A stretch of 64,000 bases of DNA from Rhodamnia argentea. Its lineage: Eukaryota > Streptophyta > Magnoliopsida > Myrtales > Myrtaceae. Below, piece after piece: positions 48,731 to 59,916 of this stretch (position 1 is the first letter of the stretch; each line of letters begins with the position of its first letter). The notes below the pieces were generated by a model. It searched no databases and was not told where the DNA came from. It saw nothing but the letters and a program-made list of their open reading frames with translations. Location of the stretch: NCBI RefSeq assembly GCF_020921035.1, contig NC_063157.1, positions 21,717,015-21,781,014 of the forward strand, written 5' to 3'. Both the position numbers and the translations under genes were made by a program.

Positions 48731-49311
48731 TCCTTTGGGCCATGATGGATCTTGTCCCACTTACATAATAAGATATTGTTTCATGATATTCTGCCTACTA
48801 CCTTGGAATTTTAAGGACGTGGTTTTGTGATCACGGGATTGTCATTTTTTTTCCCCAAGGTAATTAAAATGAAATATAATACTAAATCAAGCACTTCACA
48901 CGCATACAAGTTAATATAAAATAGATGTTAGAGGAAGTTAATATAGTTTAGTGAGGTGGGATATGTGGCTCCCCTCTAACCCTACGCATCTTCCCTCTAC
49001 TGGTTTTTTTTATTCCACAATACAAAAAGGACGAAAAATGAAAGAAGAGAAGCTTACATAAACAACAAAATTTCTCTCGCCAGTCCCCAACATGTAGATC
49101 GACTATATATATATAAAGCTGCTCTAGTGGTCCGAATATATACATAAAGTTGCTCTAGTGGTCCGATTTTGCTGCATGCATTAGGTGTTTGCGAGTTCCG
49201 AGGAGCAGGCTGCATGTCCGCGGCTTTTCATCCCCACACATGTACAGGGCCATCATCATACGTGCAAGAACCAATAGATAATATAGCAAATTATATCCGT
49301 ATAGGTAACAC
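48731..49311. other. Intergenic DNA, nothing recognised
   Basis: AT-rich sequence. A 25-bp phrase 'aaagctgctctagtggtccg' / 'aaagttgctctagtggtccg' is repeated at about 49117 and 49147. No gene. Confidence 0.5.
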
Positions 49312-49700
49312 GGGAAAATTACCAAAAATATCATCAACTTACTGCAATTATGTCAATTTAATTTTAATTTTTTTTAATTTAGCCCTAAACTTTTTATATT
49401 TATGCTTATTCATTCCATCATGTCAATTCTACCAAGAAATTACCAATGTGGGCGTTGACAATCCTACGTAGTGCCACGACACTGACGTGGATAAAATTTT
49501 AAAATTTTTATGATATTTTAAAGATATTGTTTTCTTTTTTTTCTTTTTAATTTATGTTTTTTTTTCCTTATGACCGGTAAGATTGTCTGTGATCCTCACC
49601 GGCCATGCGAGGCTCAACCTCTCCATCGCTAGGGCTGGGTTAGCAAGGCTCGGCCTTGCTGGATCTGGCAAGGGTTGAACCTCGCCCAACAACGACAGCA
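49312..49700. repeat. One-armed fragment of the long-TIR MITE family
   Basis: It begins GGGAAAATTACCAAAAATAT and carries 'gtcaatttaattttaa' and the shared 'gacaatcctacgtagtgcc' phrase, followed by a GC-richer centre (49570-49690) like the element at 33316. The mirror arm is missing. Confidence 0.55.
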
Positions 49701-49849
49701 AGGTGATACAATTAATCCATCGCATATATATTTGAAGTTGAGAAACAAATTAGAGTCATACTCGGACGTCGATCCTCTACCCGATCCGTTGCTCTCTTAG
49801 TCGCTTGAACGATCTCAATAATTGAGAATGATCGCCCTTTTTTTCTTCA

Positions 49850-50240
49850 CATACACAGCGATGTTTGCGAGTAATGTTTTAAGACCATGGTGAGTAAAAG
49901 TTCAGGGGTTACAACCCAGTTATCGGCAAAAGTAGGACAAATCTCCTTCTCTGTCTCCGGCTGTTTTCGCACCTGCGCGTGGATGAGAGAGCCCTTTTGC
50001 ATTCTCGAAAGGCCAACCGCCTCAAAACACAGACGAAAAGGGGGAACAGGACGAAATTTGGCTTTCACCGCCGCTTGTGCCTTGGCGAGATATTCAGTTT
50101 GGACATTATCGTTTAAGAGTCTTGCGATAACTTCGATCGTGTACGATGAACTCGCGGTAGCTGTTTCAAACTTTTCGGACTCTCGATATGATACATGTGA
50201 GTGATTACTCTTGGAAAGGAACAAAGGAAAATTCAATCTC
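49850..50240 (-). pseudogene. Unassigned fragment, perhaps aspartic-protease-like
   Basis: A minus-strand frame of 131 codons contains SSYTIEVIARLLNDN and PPFRLCFEAVG. The second string recalls the 'APF-CF' region of basic 7S globulin/GIP-type aspartic proteases. No catalytic Asp motif is present and the similarity is short, so this may be chance. Confidence 0.2.
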
Positions 50241-50420
50241 ATAGAGTTTAATACCCGTTCTCAACTCATAACCAATATGAGCCCATTGATATTGAAAAAT
50301 CTAAAAGATTCTTCCAGTATATTCATTTTTGGGTCTAATGGAATTCATAGATATAGGAAGAAGCTCTCGATCTCATAGAGTTCAACTCTCATTCTTAACT
50401 CATAACCAATATGAGCTCGA
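50232..50420. repeat. Pair of direct repeats (about 48 bp)
   Basis: 'ctcatagagtttaatacccg...ctcaactcataaccaatatgag' at about 50237-50281 recurs at about 50371-50415 with a few changes, separated by 90 bp of unrelated sequence. Confidence 0.75.
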
Positions 50421-50613
50421 AGTTTCCTTCGTAACTCCTGAAACTTCTTCGTAGGCTTCGTTACATGCCTCAAGAAGAAAATCGGTGTTTTACTACCAAT
50501 CACAAATTTTATGTTGGACTCGGTACTCGTATTGGAAATTATAACCAAGGATTACACTATCAATTACCATCTACTTCGGAGATACCTCCTGAAACATTTT
50601 TCAAACACAAAAG

Positions 50614-50735
50614 TTGGATGATCCGATCTGCAAGGATCATGATTGGGAATTTTTGGATCATCTTTCTTCGAGTAAGAGGCGAAACATAATTAACTTGAAT
50701 TCGCAACAGCTATTCGAAATCTTAGTTAAAGACTG
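50614..50735 (+). pseudogene. ycf2: Plastid ycf2 fragment in nuclear DNA (NUPT)
   Basis: Forty codons read [20 protein letters not shown], continue [20 protein letters not shown], and then diverge at once. This matches the conserved region of plastid Ycf2 (an about 2,000-residue protein linked to the plastid import motor) at nearly every position I can recall. The fragment has no ycf2 sequence on either side. It is a small nuclear insertion of plastid DNA, not a functional gene. Confidence 0.8.
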
Positions 50736-50974
50736 GACATATGATTGGTTTGTTTTTTTCGGACATAATGACTTCGCCCGGAGAGGTTATCAAGGGAGAT
50801 GGAGATGGGGCCTGAACGTGATAATCTTCGTGATCATCATGTTCCACCTTGCATCTTCGATGCGAGTCTTCTTCCCATAACACTCTCATAGGTAGACCTC
50901 AATAAATATTTTAATAGATTCATATGGAATTCATAATCTCGTAACGATATATTTAAAGTCTATATGGTAGGTTG

Positions 50975-52047
50975 TGTTGAGAAAATCTTCCTTCTGAATA
51001 TTTTGATTTTGACAAAACTATCCTTATTGAGAAATAATCTGTTTAATGCATATGAATATTTTATTGTAGGGTGAACATGTGAACGAAAGCTTGTATTATT
51101 CCAAACCCGATGTTTAGACTCAAGTGGTAGTCGTCATATATTTACTTATGAGATAGTCAAAGTTTTTTTATTCGGATAGAGGAAGAGGTTGCCTCCGAAG
51201 ACCTCTTGAGAAGACTTATGTGACACGTCGGCAAGGACTATACTAGAGCTCAGAGTCACTATTCTAGTCTATTCAAATTCAGAGTGTCTTTACTTATGAA
51301 GACTGTTTTTGAATAATGTTCGGATTCCGTAATATCTTTCAGAAAGATTCTAAAAATCCACGTTTGGCAGATTTTCGATATTAGTGGTATTATTTATGGA
51401 ACTCTGTAATCTTTGATTGACAAGATTATTTTTCAATCAGATTAGGATAATATTTATGATTGGATATTGCCTTCCAAGAATAAGGTTTGCTAAATATTTG
51501 AATTAACTCTACTTATGGAAATTGAAGATTTAGTTGTATGGGCGATTGAATCTGAAGAGTTCAAACTCAACTCTAATGGCTATCATATCTTACTAGATAC
51601 AATCTTGTTCAATCACGATTGATGGCGTTCAATCAACGGTTGAAGAACGATCCTTTGAAGACCCGTCCAACGACTAGTTTGCAGGTAAAAGAGTATAAAA
51701 GGAAGATCCATCGTGACCAACAGAGACGGATCAAAACTTACAATTCCAAAGTGCTTGAGTTGTTCAGATTCATATACTTATTCTCGAGAGCTATAAGCTA
51801 TATCTTTGAGAGGTTCTTGTAAGAGTGATTGAGAATGATATCTCTTGTAACCTTCATTGATTCATCTAGTGAAATCCAACTAATTATCTGTCGGCGTAGG
51901 AGAGTGGACGTAGGCTTGCTAAACCGACCTCATTTTCCAAATTATATATGTTTGTGTTTTGAACTTATATATATTTCGCAATAAAGTTTCAAAACAGTTC
52001 GGAATCACCTGTTTACCTCCTTCTAGGTGATATTGCTGGATACAACA
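50975..52047 (+). mobile_element. Solo LTR (about 1.07 kb)
   Basis: It starts TGTTGAGAAAATCTTCC and ends GATACAACA (TG...CA), flanked by ggttg (50970-50974) and agttg (52048-52052), 4 of 5 identical. The start and the late motif 'gtaggagagtggacgtaggcttgctaaaccg' are typical of long-LTR plant copia families. There is no internal domain or second LTR, so it probably remains after LTR-LTR recombination. Confidence 0.65.
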
Positions 52048-52052
52048 AGTTG

Positions 52053-53374
52053 TGTCGATGTTATTTACCGAGAAAAGAACATAAATGGTAGAAATTTAAA
52101 TACGACAATCACGTGAACTCTATGATGTTTGGATTTGGATGCAAGAACTGAAGATAAGCTGAAAACATGATTTTATTCCTTTTTTTTAATGTCTTTTATC
52201 AATTACATTTTTGGTAAGATGAAACGATGCGTTCCCAATGAAGGAAAAATTGGAAAATTTATCCGATCCAATTGCGGCGCCCGCCAAATGATGATTCCTG
52301 ACTTGTTCTGCCTAGACCAACACCCGAGGACGTGTACGACTATTATGTCCTTGCTCGACATATTTTCCCTCAATACACATGCGATGCACTCGATATATTC
52401 TATCTACCTTATATTCATTTTGCTTACTAATAACTCGAATTTTAATTTGCATTTTTACGATATTGATTTCATGGTGGCTTGTTCATTTTCCCGCTCGAGT
52501 AGGGTTTTGGGAATTTGCCCCTATTTGAAACATTGGTTCGCTTATTTGTTTGCTAATTCGATAAGATAATATCTTGTCAAATCAACAATGCCTTCTTATA
52601 ATGATTATATGGTTGTATCACATGTACGTGAAGTGCTGCAGCTTTAAGGAAATCCAATGGACCAACTCCACGTGCTTATTCACGAAATTGCGGCGCAATC
52701 ATAAAAATCAAATTTAATAGTTCGATACTTCCCTTAAGAATTGAACTAATTCTCTCAAATTCTAACAGGAACGGCCCTTGCGGTGCAACATGTTCGTGAG
52801 CGGATAGTGTCCCTAATTGATTTGAATCGAATCGGGTATGCAACGAAGGAAAAAAATAAACAAGTTGGGCATGCATAAACATTGCTCCTTGTAATTAATT
52901 TAAGGGCTTTGTTAATATAACAGTTGATTGTCAGAATAATAACATGTCCTGGCCTACAAATTTTTGAAGAATTATATTTCACGATAATTTTTAATTATAT
53001 ATTATTTATCTTTTTACTTAAAATAGGTTGTTAATCTCGGTGACATAATCATTTCTCTTAGTTTAATTTTTCATTCGATTATTTTGGCTGGTCCCACTCC
53101 AATATGGTGGCTGAAACGCGCCTTTGCCTCGGGAAGACGCATGGAAAGTTATCATTGAATGCCCTCAGCGGCTCAGCCTATTCATTGGTCCAATCATTCA
53201 TTAGCAAGCATTCAACTAATATTATAACTTCGGACCAAAACAAAATAAAAAGAAAATTATATTACATCTCATATAATCTCCTGAAAGGTTACTCGATGAA
53301 CAAAAGCTTTGTTCTCCTGTCCGAGGAGAAACAAACCATGTTTCTCATCCCATCGCCATGATCAATAGGAAGAA
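52053..53374. other. Intergenic DNA, no supported gene
   Basis: A 126-codon frame at 52189-52569 is AT-rich and unrecognised. 'attgcggcgc' occurs at 52272 and again at 52687. Nothing else stands out. Confidence 0.45.
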
Positions 53375-53722
53375 GCGTTAAAAAAGTCATAAACCTATTA
53401 TATTAGTGTCAATTCAATCTTAAACATTTTATTAATATCAAGTCAGCATTAAACATTTTGTATTTGTACCTATTCAGTTCTAAACTTTTTATTAGTATTA
53501 ATTTAGTCCTAAATTTTTTACATTTATGCCAATTCGGAACTAAAATTTTTGCATTTGTGCTAATTCAATTGGCCGATTTAGGGTTGAATTGACACAAATG
53601 CAAAAGATTTAGGATCAAATTGATGCCAATAAAACTTTAAGACTAAATTGGCATCAATGCAAAAGATTTAGGATTGAATTGACACTAATACAATATGTTT
53701 ATGACTTTTTTTTTACACTTTT
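53375..53722. repeat. Well-preserved palindromic foldback element (about 345 bp)
   Basis: The left arm 'aaaaaagtcataaacctattatattagtgtcaattcaatc' is the near-exact inverse of the right arm 'gattgaattgacactaatacaatatgtttatgacttttttt'. The centre (near 53570) reads 'attcaattggccgatttagg'. It is the cleanest copy of the family in the window. Confidence 0.8.
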
Positions 53723-54550
53723 CCCATGTTTGTTTATCCACTCTCATCTTTTTGAGGCTTTATGTCCATTCAATGACTAAATTTTAGTCTCATGTTAAGT
53801 ATACCTGACAACATTCTATTTCCGAATGATTTATCAGAAATAAACCGACAAATTTACCACTAGTTTGTGTCTTCTAGTTTCCCTCCCCTTTCTTGAAATT
53901 ATGCAGGAGGATAATATCAGAGTGGGGAAAACCTAGGAGAAGACTGAAAAAAGCCTGTCCTAATAGCCAAGTTGGTGGACCGTGATTCTCAAGGAATTTT
54001 CACATGTATACCTATTCATAATGTCCTTAATTCAGCTCTTGAGCAAACTAGGTTTGCCTATTCAGACTAATGAAAGTTCATCACAGCCAAGCATCTATTT
54101 TCTAAGTTTACAAAGTATCATTCGTTACATTGTAAATGTTACATTTGACTCTTAACAGGCAACCCGCATCCGCATTAATTTGAAGAACAAATTGTGTATC
54201 CATCATTTTACTGGTTAATCTATAAGAAGCAAAATGCAGCTGGTTTGCTGATTCTTGGTGGCAGCCAACGTGACACTTGAACACCAAACAACCAAAGAAT
54301 AGCAAAAAAAAAATGACCATGAAACCCAAAGCATGAAATGAAACCAGCAGGACAAGGCAGAATTCAATTTGGACTGAAGGAAGAACAACTCTAAGGAGAG
54401 ATATGCAGCATTATCACAGAGATGTAAATGCCAAAATACAAAATCAAAGAATGGAAACTACAGAATATTGTCCTAAATAAATTCTGGAAAAATCAAGAAC
54501 AGAGGGAGAACCTCAAATTACATCTTCCTCGACATGGGTTGAATCCCACC

Positions 54551-54588
<38 letters not shown>

Positions 54589-55002
54589 TTATCCCAGTGC
54601 CTCAACTTGATGTAAATGCAATTAGCACTCACTTACCTCTTCAATAGAAATGTGGAATCTTTTTACCTGATTGAGACTCCAAGTGCTTAGAACTAACAGA
54701 TCCTGAAATCTCTCAAAAACCTCTCTACCATAACCTAATTAAAATGGATTAATCTCAAGAATATATAGAAGATCAAAATAAAACATGCAGATGCAGTTCA
54801 TTGCAGATCATCCTTCGCTGATATATGGCCAGAGAGTTCCGCCGCTCAGTGCAAATGCAGTCGAACCCTCGAAAGCGAGCCATCACCGGCCTTGAAAGCA
54901 CCAGCATGCAACCATCTTGACGAACGCCGAAGGAGCACTTCAGCGTGTTCGTGCTCTGATTAGCATATATCATGCTACTATAATCAGATCCAACACTTCT
55001 CC
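53723..55002. other. 3' flank of the ABI4-like gene, with a long poly-A run
   Basis: An A36-like tract lies at about 54551-54586, directly after 'catgggttgaatcccacc', which looks like a Pol III B box. A retroposed tail is possible. The 250 bp next to the ABI4 stop are probably its 3' UTR. Confidence 0.45.
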
Positions 55003-56067
55003 TCAAAAATCAAACAAGAAAGGGTCTCCGTAATCCCAAATTCCATGGTGAATGTAATCATCCTCGCTCCCCAGCGGCCACATCGATGGCAAACCCTGCC
55101 CCACCTCGGTAGCGGTCGTCTCTGGAGGCACTGGTTGGGCCACCTCCGCCTCCGCCTCCGAGACCAAGGAAAGGCTCGCGCCCACCGACCCCACGAGTGC
55201 GTTGATGTCTACGTAGCTGTAATTTGAGTGACCGAGCTGATGATGTTGCTGCTGATTATGGCGATCTGGATCTTCTCGTAGTTGTTGTTCTTGGTGTCCA
55301 TAGTTAGGGTTTCCATCCGAGGTGGTGGTAGTCGCCATGGTGGGGACATTCTCGATCCCGTCGGGCCGTGCACACAGATATTGTTCTTGAGGATGTTGTC
55401 CGGCCTGAGGATGAAAATTATGCTGATTCGGAATCTGAAGATTCTGTAGTACGACGTTGCTCGGGCGCTGTACGGACGGGACAACGACGCTGTTGCTATT
55501 AATTGCACCGCTAGGGACGTACACCCCGTACGGGGCCGAACAGAACGGCGCCGGGGAAGAAGAAGAAGATGAAGAAGGGAAGGCGAACGCGTAGCCCGAG
55601 GGACGTGGAAGCAGAGGCCGGAGATTTTGGGTGGACGAGGAGGAGGAGGTTGAGGAGGACGAAGAGCCGCGAGAGGAGGCGGCGGAAGAGGAGGAGGAGG
55701 ATGGCTGGAGGTTGAGCTGAGCCCTAGAGCCGTAGAGGATGACGGCGGCGCGGTCGTAGGCTCGGGCAGCGTCCTCGGCGGTGGCGAAGGTGCCGAGCCA
55801 CTTCCGGGTCCGCTTCCGGGGCTCCCGGATCTCGGCGACCCACTTGCCCCAGCTCCGCTGCCGCACCCCCCTGTAACGGAACTTGTTGTTGTCGGGGCCT
55901 CCTTTTCCCTTGCACTTCCGTGTGGTGGTGGTGGTGGTGCTGCTGCTGGTGGCAGAGGAGGAGTTGCCGCTGGCGGTGGAAATGGTAGTGGCGGGGTTTT
56001 CTTGGGTTGTGATGGTGGTGGTGGTGGTGGTGGTGGTGGTGGTTGGGGAGTGAGTGATGTTGTCCAT
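55003..56067 (-). CDS. ABI4: ABI4-type AP2/ERF transcription factor
   Basis: An intronless 354-residue frame. A Thr/Ser-rich head precedes [20 protein letters not shown] and a single AP2 domain (about 62-120) with [19 protein letters not shown] and [20 protein letters not shown]. The [24 protein letters not shown] head with the LNLQPS tail after the domain is diagnostic of ABI4. Ser-rich and Gln/His-rich stretches follow, then an acidic C-terminus ([19 protein letters not shown]) consistent with the activation region. ABI4 is a nuclear factor that binds CE1-like CACCG boxes and acts in abscisic-acid, sugar and plastid-to-nucleus signalling. Length is near the Arabidopsis protein (328). The start is the only upstream ATG that precedes the T-rich head. 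Confidence 0.93.
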   Translation of the reverse strand: MDNITHSPTTTTTTTTTTITTQENPATTISTASGNSSSATSSSTTTTTTRKCKGKGGPDNNKFRYRGVRQRSWGKWVAEIREPRKRTRKWLGTFATAEDAARAYDRAAVILYGSRAQLNLQPSSSSSSAASSRGSSSSSTSSSSSTQNLRPLLPRPSGYAFAFPSSSSSSSPAPFCSAPYGVYVPSGAINSNSVVVPSVQRPSNVVLQNLQIPNQHNFHPQAGQHPQEQYLCARPDGIENVPTMATTTTSDGNPNYGHQEQQLREDPDRHNQQQHHQLGHSNYSYVDINALVGSVGASLSLVSEAEAEVAQPVPPETTATEVGQGLPSMWPLGSEDDYIHHGIWDYGDPFLFDF

Positions 56068-56093
56068 TGAAAAACTAACACTGCTATATTTAA

Positions 56094-56117
56094 GAGAGAG
56101 AGAGAGAGAGAGAGAGC
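56094..56117. repeat. (CT)n tract in the ABI4 5' leader
   Basis: On the gene's strand this is a (CT)n run ending about 27 bp before the ATG, similar in position to the tracts before UGP3 and the GARP gene. Confidence 0.85.
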
Positions 56118-56206
56118 ACCTCGGAGAGTGGTGGCGGAGGGAGGAGTCTGATGGGGTTTGGGTTTGAATGTCACCTCTGCTAATGGTGGACTAGGGCGGC
56201 GATTCC

Positions 56207-56222
56207 ATTTATATATAAAATT
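56207..56222 (-). promoter_or_regulatory. TATA box of the ABI4-like gene
   Basis: On the minus strand it reads TTTTATATATAAATGG, about 145 bp before the start codon. That would give a 5' leader of about 110 nt. Confidence 0.6.
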
Positions 56223-56239
56223 TGGAGAAGCAACCACAT

Positions 56240-58529
56240 GCAGGAGAGAGACAGAGAAAGATTGCTGCGCTGTGAAGGAACAGACCTATGAACGGATCTA
56301 TACAAAGCCAATTCATTATTCTTTATTGAATTTTAATTAGCAGGCTCTTTTCTTTTTCTTTTTTTTTCTGCAGACTGATTAATTGGTTTTTGCTGCTTTG
56401 CTTCCCGGGGAGAAACCCTAGAGAAGAGAGAAAAGCCCCTGCCAAGTGCCAGCCCTAGCTCTGTCCAATAGAGCATCCATGGTCCTTTCGACAAACTACG
56501 GGACGCCTGCGAAGTATTTTGCCGCAACACTTTCGTTTTTATGAACATATATTTGTGCCTGCTTTTAGGATAATAACACAGTAGAGATTACCACCTTGGA
56601 GACATAAAAAACCAAGACAGATGTTGCTCCTCATTCTTACTTTATATGGGATTTTTTTTCCTTTTTTTTTAGCCTTTTCTCTCTATGGAAAACGACTCGT
56701 TACTTCATTGTGAAGTTAGAAAGATCCTCATAACTGAACCGAGCAAAGTCCTCAGCCCGCCAGCAATAGCCGCGAACTCAGTAGGGTTCATTGAGATTTT
56801 AATCATACGAGCTTCCTCCATTTCGATGGTGAATTATAAGCCAATCGACCTAAGTTTTGAGATGGGTTAAGGGCAATTTATGTAGTTTATAATTTCGCGT
56901 CAAGCGAAGAAATAAGTTATATTTTCGTGCTATATATGTAGAGTGGGTCACGTGTTCAAAGCAAACGGAGCATTAATCTACCATTTTAGAATATTCTAAT
57001 GGGCTTTATAGTAACCATATTATGGTACTCTCGTATGATCATAGCCGAAAAGGTGAGGAAATGTCTATAGTTATGTTATATCACATGCTTACTTGATATC
57101 TATTCATGTGTATAATGTGGTTCCGACCCGAGAATAAATGCTCGAAGCCTCGAACTATATCAATGTCAGTACCACAAATTCATAAGGAAGAAATTTATAC
57201 GTCCGATAATTTTGCATATGCAACAGAGTTGGGCCACTTGCCAATTTTTAAAGCGCGTCATAAAAAGTTGTCGAACCTAAAAGAAAATTACCAAAAGAAG
57301 AGAATTCTCATTTTCACTTCTTTCACAGAAAACAAAGTAAAAATATGAGCAATGGAGTTTTAATCTCCCGAAAATGTTGCCATATTATTGCTCTAACACC
57401 CAGTATGTTGAATGAAAGTCCCCTATACGTAATACCCTTTATTAGAGTGCCTATATAGGGGCATCAAGCTGGTTAAATGGTCATTAGTTTTAAAGTTAAA
57501 AATAAAAATCTTACGAAAAAAAGTAAGAACGACACTATTTTCACCTTCATTTTGGCTAAGATACCCATTTTTTCAATTAATCGACCGAAGCGCCGTTCTC
57601 TCTCTTCAATTTGTTTTTCTTATTTTATTAGGCCAACCAACAAATCCATCTTTATTTCTATCGTCTTTCTTATCATTTTATAATACGAATGCTCCATTAC
57701 AACCAACAAGATATCATCTTATCATGCATCCTGTTCTCACTTTGCATAGAGAAAGTTCTTAATTTTAATTTAGGGTCTCATATTCCTAATTACAAAAGCT
57801 ATTGAGATGCACATGTGAGTTGTGTGAGAGTAGTCATCATATTGGAGAATTGATGTAGTGTTGAGCAAATAATGTATCCTTGGCCCATAACTCATTGGCT
57901 TAAGCTTTTGAGTGAAGGCGAGTCCAATTGGATATATTGATAGGTTAGGACTTGGGCTCTCTCTTGGAGATCTCCTCGAGTGAAGCTTATAAGCACACAA
58001 TTAATTACATTTTTTATCAAATTGTTTGAGCGAAGCTATATTTCGAATCTATGTAGCATTTGTAATTAGAAATATGAGACCATATAATAAGATTAACACA
58101 TTTTCCTGGCAGAGTGATGACAAGATGCGTGGAAAATTGATATGTTGTTTAGTGTAATTGAGCATTTATATTGTTAAGTCGATGAGAGAGGTCATAGAAA
58201 TAAAATAAGTTTTGTTGATAAGCACGGTGAAAAAAGAAATTATAAATTAAGGAGAAAGAGGGCATTTCGATAAGCTAATCGAAAAAAGTAGCGTCTTAAC
58301 CGGAATAAGGGTGAAAATGGCGTCGCTCTAAAAGTAATAAGGGTGACGCAACTTCTTCGTATTCATCAAATATGCTCGTCCAAGTGAAAAGAGAATCACA
58401 AATGAAACTTACGAGTATTGGAAGTAAACTAGTTGTGATATGGCTTCCACGTTAATTGAATTAGCGCTTGGTGGAGTTAAAGCTTGAGATCAAATTGATG
58501 AATTATCGGAAACCCTGTGTTAAGGGATT
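56240..58529. other. ABI4 upstream region and intergenic DNA
   Basis: The first several hundred bases are presumably the ABI4 promoter. Further on there are only short AT-rich frames (57106-57348, 57477-57683) that I do not recognise. No RNA gene or repeat boundary. Confidence 0.45.
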
Positions 58530-58534
58530 CGTGC

Positions 58535-59508
58535 TGCTGCGGGTAAAAGATCCTTCGACTAGGCCCAAACAGATTCTCAGGCCTTGGCCCAAATGAGGTT
58601 GAGGTCCAAAGGGATTATCCACGCGGAAATCTTTTATCGAACTTAATCCGTTCGTTTTCCAATAAGGAGTTAAGGGTCAGTTTTGGATAGAAAGAGTCAA
58701 ATGCGAAACATAAGCGTGTTGATGCAAGAGACGTGATATAGACTCTTATCGATTCGACGGCCCACTCGTTCGACAATAAAACGAACTTCAACGCACTAGG
58801 ACTTGGGATTTGGCTCCGGAATTTAATCAACGAGGCCAAACCAAAATTATAGGACACAATGCCGGAATCTAATCAACGACACTGGACGGTGGATGTAGGA
58901 CACAATATCGGAATTTAATTAACGGCATTGGACGGGACGGGTGATGGGAACAACACCGGAATTGAATCGACGGTATTTGACCTAATGAGTAGACGTCGGA
59001 ATGCAATCAACGACACCTAACTCTAAATATGAACCTCACCGGAATTGAATCGACGATGAGAATATGAAGGTTATAACTAAACTAAAGGCTAAACGTTAAT
59101 TATAGAGACGAGTGTTTGTATGTTTTTTGGGTGTCCTTTTGCCTGTTGTGGTCGCGGGGTATTTATAGACCCAATCTGGTAACCGTCGAGCGGTTATTTT
59201 CTTTGACTTCACGTTTTATCCTTCTCGATAAGCCATGCGAGTGGCCCCTTTAGCGGTTTCTTGGTTTTCGCGCTCTTTCTTTTTTGCCCGATGGGGATTA
59301 CCGCCAACCTTTTGCTAACCGCCCCGATCGTGGCTCCTTTCGCATGCTTCTTCTTCCGTCTTTCAAGGAAGATGCCGCCAAAACTTTCTCTGACACGTAG
59401 CATTCCCGAGGCTCTTCTGAGTCCGTCTTCGGTGCTATTATCCGTAGGTGATCAAAGCTCTTGCTCGTCACGTGGCCCTCACCCAGGGGGTAACCTTAGG
59501 TGTTAACA
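58535..59508 (+). repeat. Left LTR of the PMD element
   Basis: A 974-bp LTR. It contains six regularly spaced copies of a CCGGAATTnAATCrACG-type motif (about 58816, 58862, 58909, 58956, 58996, 59039) before the TATA-like TATTTATAG. Confidence 0.8.
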
Positions 59509-59714
59509 AATGCCCTCTTTAAAAGATATAAATCGAAGATTTATCTTTTTTAAAAGATCTTTCGATTTGTGAGCTACCAGCTGTGATTTGCCCTTTTTCC
59601 TCCTCGATTTCTTTTCTCAAAGTGCAATCATTCCTTCATACGGCGCTTCTATCCCTTTTGTCCTCCTGTGTAAAGGTTTCCATCGTCGTCTTCTTCCTTT
59701 CGAGGCTTTTCCTA

Positions 59715-59916
59715 AACCCTAAACCCTTCCCGGCTTCCCGAGTTTCCTTCCTATGGCGACCGAGATTTCTAAGTTCACCCCATGTCGGTTTATTGACCAC
59801 TTCGACGAAATGTCTAACCCTAAACCCTTCCCGGCTTCCCGAGTTTCCTTCCTATGGCGACCGAGATTTCTAAGTTCACCCTATATTAGTTTATTGACCA
59901 CTTCGACGAAATGTCT
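59715..59916 (+). repeat. 101-bp tandem duplication at the PMD frame start
   Basis: The segment with 'ccctaaacccttcccgg', ATGGCGACCGAG and the following codons occurs twice (ATG at 59753 and 59854), offset by exactly 101 bp. The offset is not a multiple of three. The telomere-like AAACCCTAAACCC sits just before the first copy's leader. Confidence 0.9.

Noticed and set aside
54773..55006. 77-codon minus-strand frame beginning at the ABI4 stop
   Set aside because: It lies in the likely 3' UTR, has no family resemblance, and the overlap with the stop looks accidental.
55209..56237. 342-codon minus-strand frame overlapping ABI4 in another frame
   Set aside because: The Pro/Ser/Gly low-complexity protein is a frame shadow of ABI4, whose AP2 domain is in the other frame.
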